From NCBI GenBank assembly GCA_964394975.1, contig CAYMZR010000038.1:1-17379 (forward strand): DNA of 17,379 nt. Reading direction: 5' to 3'. Below, one piece after another: positions 15,865 through 17,379 of the stretch. Position 1 is the stretch's first letter. The number at the start of each line of letters is the position of its first letter. Position numbers and translations under genes: made by a program. This stretch comes from UBA11996 sp964394975 (lineage in GTDB: Bacteria > Chloroflexota > Dehalococcoidia > Lucifugimonadales > UBA826). The notes below the pieces were generated by a model. The model worked only from the letters and a program-made list of their open reading frames with translations, was not told the origin of the DNA and searched no databases.

Positions 15865-16276
15865 TTTTCGTGCCTAATTCATTAATCCAAGCAGAGGTTC
15901 CGGACAAACTGTGATCAAGTTGAGGCTGTATCTCTTGAATTGACTCATAGAAAACAGCCATTTGATGTGAATTATTCCAAGCTCTGACCCATACACATTT
16001 CATGTTTGGCTTTATCTCACAGCTGCCATCGTTTCTCACACCACCGCAAGGACCATTTCTGAGGGTTTTGGGGCACCCCATAGGGCACACCATGCCGGTT
16101 GAGTGAAGAATGCATTGTCCGCACATTTGGCATCCAAATAGTGGTTTCTTGAGGGCTTTTTCACTGGTTACCATAAACCATATAAATGGTCTCTTGTTTC
16201 CTAGGACAGGAATTATTCCCGATAGTACTTTCAAGCAAAACAAATATGTGGTTTCAAGCGACCGGACCTTATTCAT
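15854..16276 (-). CDS. metV: MetV-like methylenetetrahydrofolate reductase C-terminal domain protein (cysteine-rich)
   Basis: A 140-residue protein of the zinc/iron-sulfur type found as a separate subunit (MetV) or C-terminal extension of methylenetetrahydrofolate reductases. Eight cysteines cluster at 49, 52, 55, 64, 68, 77, 86 and 94, within the conserved GCQMCGQC, CPMGCPKTLRNGPCGG and KCVWVRAW motifs. In acetogen complexes MetV binds metal and supports MetF; here it directly overlaps metF. The N-terminal 45 residues are hydrophobic and basic, perhaps a helix that docks to MetF. The start is uncertain: ATG 16276 has only a distant AGG, placed in a hairpin, and an in-frame ATG at 16174 would still keep every clustered cysteine. 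The 114-base gap upstream separates it from the PAL-like gene on the same strand. Confidence 0.85.
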   Translation of the reverse strand: MNKVRSLETTYLFCLKVLSGIIPVLGNKRPFIWFMVTSEKALKKPLFGCQMCGQCILHSTGMVCPMGCPKTLRNGPCGGVRNDGSCEIKPNMKCVWVRAWNNSHQMAVFYESIQEIQPQLDHSLSGTSAWINELGTKNDS

Positions 16277-16294
16277 AAGTTGATTTTACAACCT
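16277..16294 (-). other. Hairpin abutting the metV start codon
   Basis: On the minus strand AGGTTG (16294-16289) pairs with CAACTT (16282-16277) around a six-base loop, ending directly at the ATG (16276). The only Shine-Dalgarno-like AGG lies inside the stem. It may modulate initiation or may be chance. Confidence 0.25.
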
Positions 16295-16297
16295 AAT

Positions 16298-16327
16298 GGT
16301 ATATGGATCAGTATCAATTAATGTTAA
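16298..16327 (-). promoter_or_regulatory. Weak candidate promoter for metV-metF
   Basis: Minus-strand TTAACA (16327-16322, five of six consensus bases), an 18-base spacer, then TATACC (16303-16298, four of six). The implied leader is only about 15 bases, so the call is weak. The genes may instead be read through from the PAL-like gene upstream. Confidence 0.22.
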
Positions 16328-16390
16328 CTAATGATGGAAGAGTATTTTGCCGTTGTGGTACAAGATCTACAGCCAGATATAAAAACAGCT

Positions 16391-17374
16391 TTATGCCCTC
16401 ACAAATTTTTGAACGCAACGATCACCCCTATCTATACCAAGAAAGGTCTCACTCACTTCTGAGACATAAAAACTGCCTTCAGAGTCCACGGCAATTCCGT
16501 GGGGAGCACCAAATAAGCCAGCTCCTGGTTCGTGGTTTACTTTCCCCACTATCATCGGATTTCTACTGGGAGAGTCAGCCAAACCCGATCCCGTTTCGGA
16601 ATCGTCTACATTTACCCCAACATCTCCCCATCTGGCAAGAATATTGCCAGAACTGTCCAAGATACTTACACGGTGATCCAGCTCTGCAACGTAGAAATTG
16701 CCGTCTGGTCCCCTTCGTACATCATTTGGCAAATTTACGTTGGTCCATTGTCCAAGAAATTCACCTGTTTTAGAGAAATATTGGATCCTGTTGTTATACC
16801 TGTCCGTGGCATAGATTTTGTCATCGTCGTCGATATCAACATACACACTATGGATAGTGTCAAATTGACCAGGCCCACTCCCATGCCCACCCCACGAATA
16901 TTTCAGGACCCCTTCGGGATCAAAGCAATGAATATGCGAATTTCCATAGCCGTCCGATGCGTAAAGATCACCATTCGAGGCTACCGTAAAATGAGTTGGC
17001 CTATTGAACGGGATACCACTTTGTTCAGGGGCATTGATTAAAGGTCGTCCAAGGGTCATTAACAACTTGCCGTTTTTAGTCCACTTCCTAACTGTGTGAT
17101 CCCCCGTATCGCTGGTGTAAACGGATCCATCGGGCCCGATGCTTACGCCGTGCGGAACTATGAAGTCGAAGCCTATTTTTCCCCAACTCCCAAGATACTC
17201 ACCCGATTTGTCGAAAATCATAATCGCAGCGTATGGACCTCGGTTGAAAACGTATACGTTGTCATCTTTATCAACCGCCACATCAGCAACTTCCACGAAC
17301 GGCCATCCTCTTGGTCGCTTAAAGAAATTTTCAACAACTTCGTATTTGTATTCACCACTACCAAATGTGCCCAT
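16391..17374 (-). CDS. Six-bladed NHL beta-propeller, PAL-like with the fullest active-site set
   Basis: A soluble 327-residue propeller and the closest of the window's propellers to the lyase half of peptide-amidating enzyme. VPHGVSIGPDGSVYTSD (73-89), ASDGYGNSHI (139-148), the GQFDTIHS region (169-176) and APHGIAVDSEG (290-300) follow the PAL sequence blade by blade. Candidate zinc ligands are H75, H175 and H292; Y143 matches the catalytic tyrosine and R45 (in FNRG) the active-site arginine. Spacings between these residues are close to those in mammalian PAL. PAL cleaves alpha-hydroxyglycine amides to amide and glyoxylate; related activity on ureidoglycolate-like compounds is possible. No PHM copper monooxygenase is encoded here. 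ATG 17374 is five bases from the window edge, so its ribosome-binding site is only partly in view and an upstream start cannot be excluded. Confidence 0.85.
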   Translation of the reverse strand: MGTFGSGEYKYEVVENFFKRPRGWPFVEVADVAVDKDDNVYVFNRGPYAAIMIFDKSGEYLGSWGKIGFDFIVPHGVSIGPDGSVYTSDTGDHTVRKWTKNGKLLMTLGRPLINAPEQSGIPFNRPTHFTVASNGDLYASDGYGNSHIHCFDPEGVLKYSWGGHGSGPGQFDTIHSVYVDIDDDDKIYATDRYNNRIQYFSKTGEFLGQWTNVNLPNDVRRGPDGNFYVAELDHRVSILDSSGNILARWGDVGVNVDDSETGSGLADSPSRNPMIVGKVNHEPGAGLFGAPHGIAVDSEGSFYVSEVSETFLGIDRGDRCVQKFVRA

Positions 17375-17379
17375 GCTGA

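Noticed and set aside
16303..16773. 156-codon plus-strand frame starting in the gap before metV
   Set aside because: Most of it is antisense to the PAL-like propeller and it matches no family I recognise; treated as a shadow frame.
16532..17041. 169-codon plus-strand frame
   Set aside because: Antisense to the PAL-like propeller, whose blade motifs are clear on the minus strand.

Overview
The window reads as a chromosomal fragment of a free-living heterotrophic bacterium. AT-leaning base composition, tightly packed genes and a mix of flavin monooxygenase, family III CoA-transferase, enolase-superfamily enzyme, Gal80-like oxidoreductase and many NHL beta-propellers recall marine Chloroflexota of the SAR202 type, which are known for expanded FMN-monooxygenase and enolase-superfamily families. 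That assignment is inference from gene content; no rRNA or phylogenetic marker is present. No RNA gene, CRISPR array, insertion sequence or phage gene was seen, and no gene-free stretch exceeds 300 bases.

Layout. (1) 1-780, minus: NHL-repeat propeller running off the left edge. (2) 970-5027, plus: formaldehyde-dehydrogenase-like zinc alcohol dehydrogenase, two tandem paralogous propellers resembling peptidyl-alpha-hydroxyglycine alpha-amidating lyase (PAL), and a SAM methyltransferase. (3) 5024-7464, minus: Gal80-like Gfo/Idh/MocA protein followed by a class III (glutamate-1-semialdehyde aminomutase-like) aminotransferase. (4) 7634-14911, plus: enolase-superfamily dehydratase-like enzyme, DHA2-type MFS transporter, double-domain CoA-transferase, a short propeller, and an NtaA/DszA-type FMN monooxygenase. 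(5) 14932-17374, minus: a third PAL-like propeller, then overlapping metV-like and metF-like genes for methylenetetrahydrofolate reduction.

How the genes may work together (inference). The set looks like catabolism of small or recalcitrant organic molecules: uptake or export by the MFS carrier, oxidation by two dehydrogenase-fold proteins, dehydration of an acid by the enolase-superfamily enzyme, CoA activation, oxidative C-N or C-S cleavage by the flavin monooxygenase, and one-carbon handling by MetF/MetV. The most interesting point is that three propellers carry the active-site histidines and tyrosine of PAL, which splits alpha-hydroxyglycine amides into an amide and glyoxylate. No copper monooxygenase partner (PHM) is seen, but an NtaA-type flavin monooxygenase, a family that can make such carbinolamine intermediates, lies nearby. 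A second notable point is a fused CoA-transferase in which only the C-terminal half keeps the catalytic aspartate, an arrangement reminiscent of DddD.

Coding starts were reset inward from the longest possible reading frame for three genes (2175, 7634, 10384), using ribosome-binding sites and family alignment.
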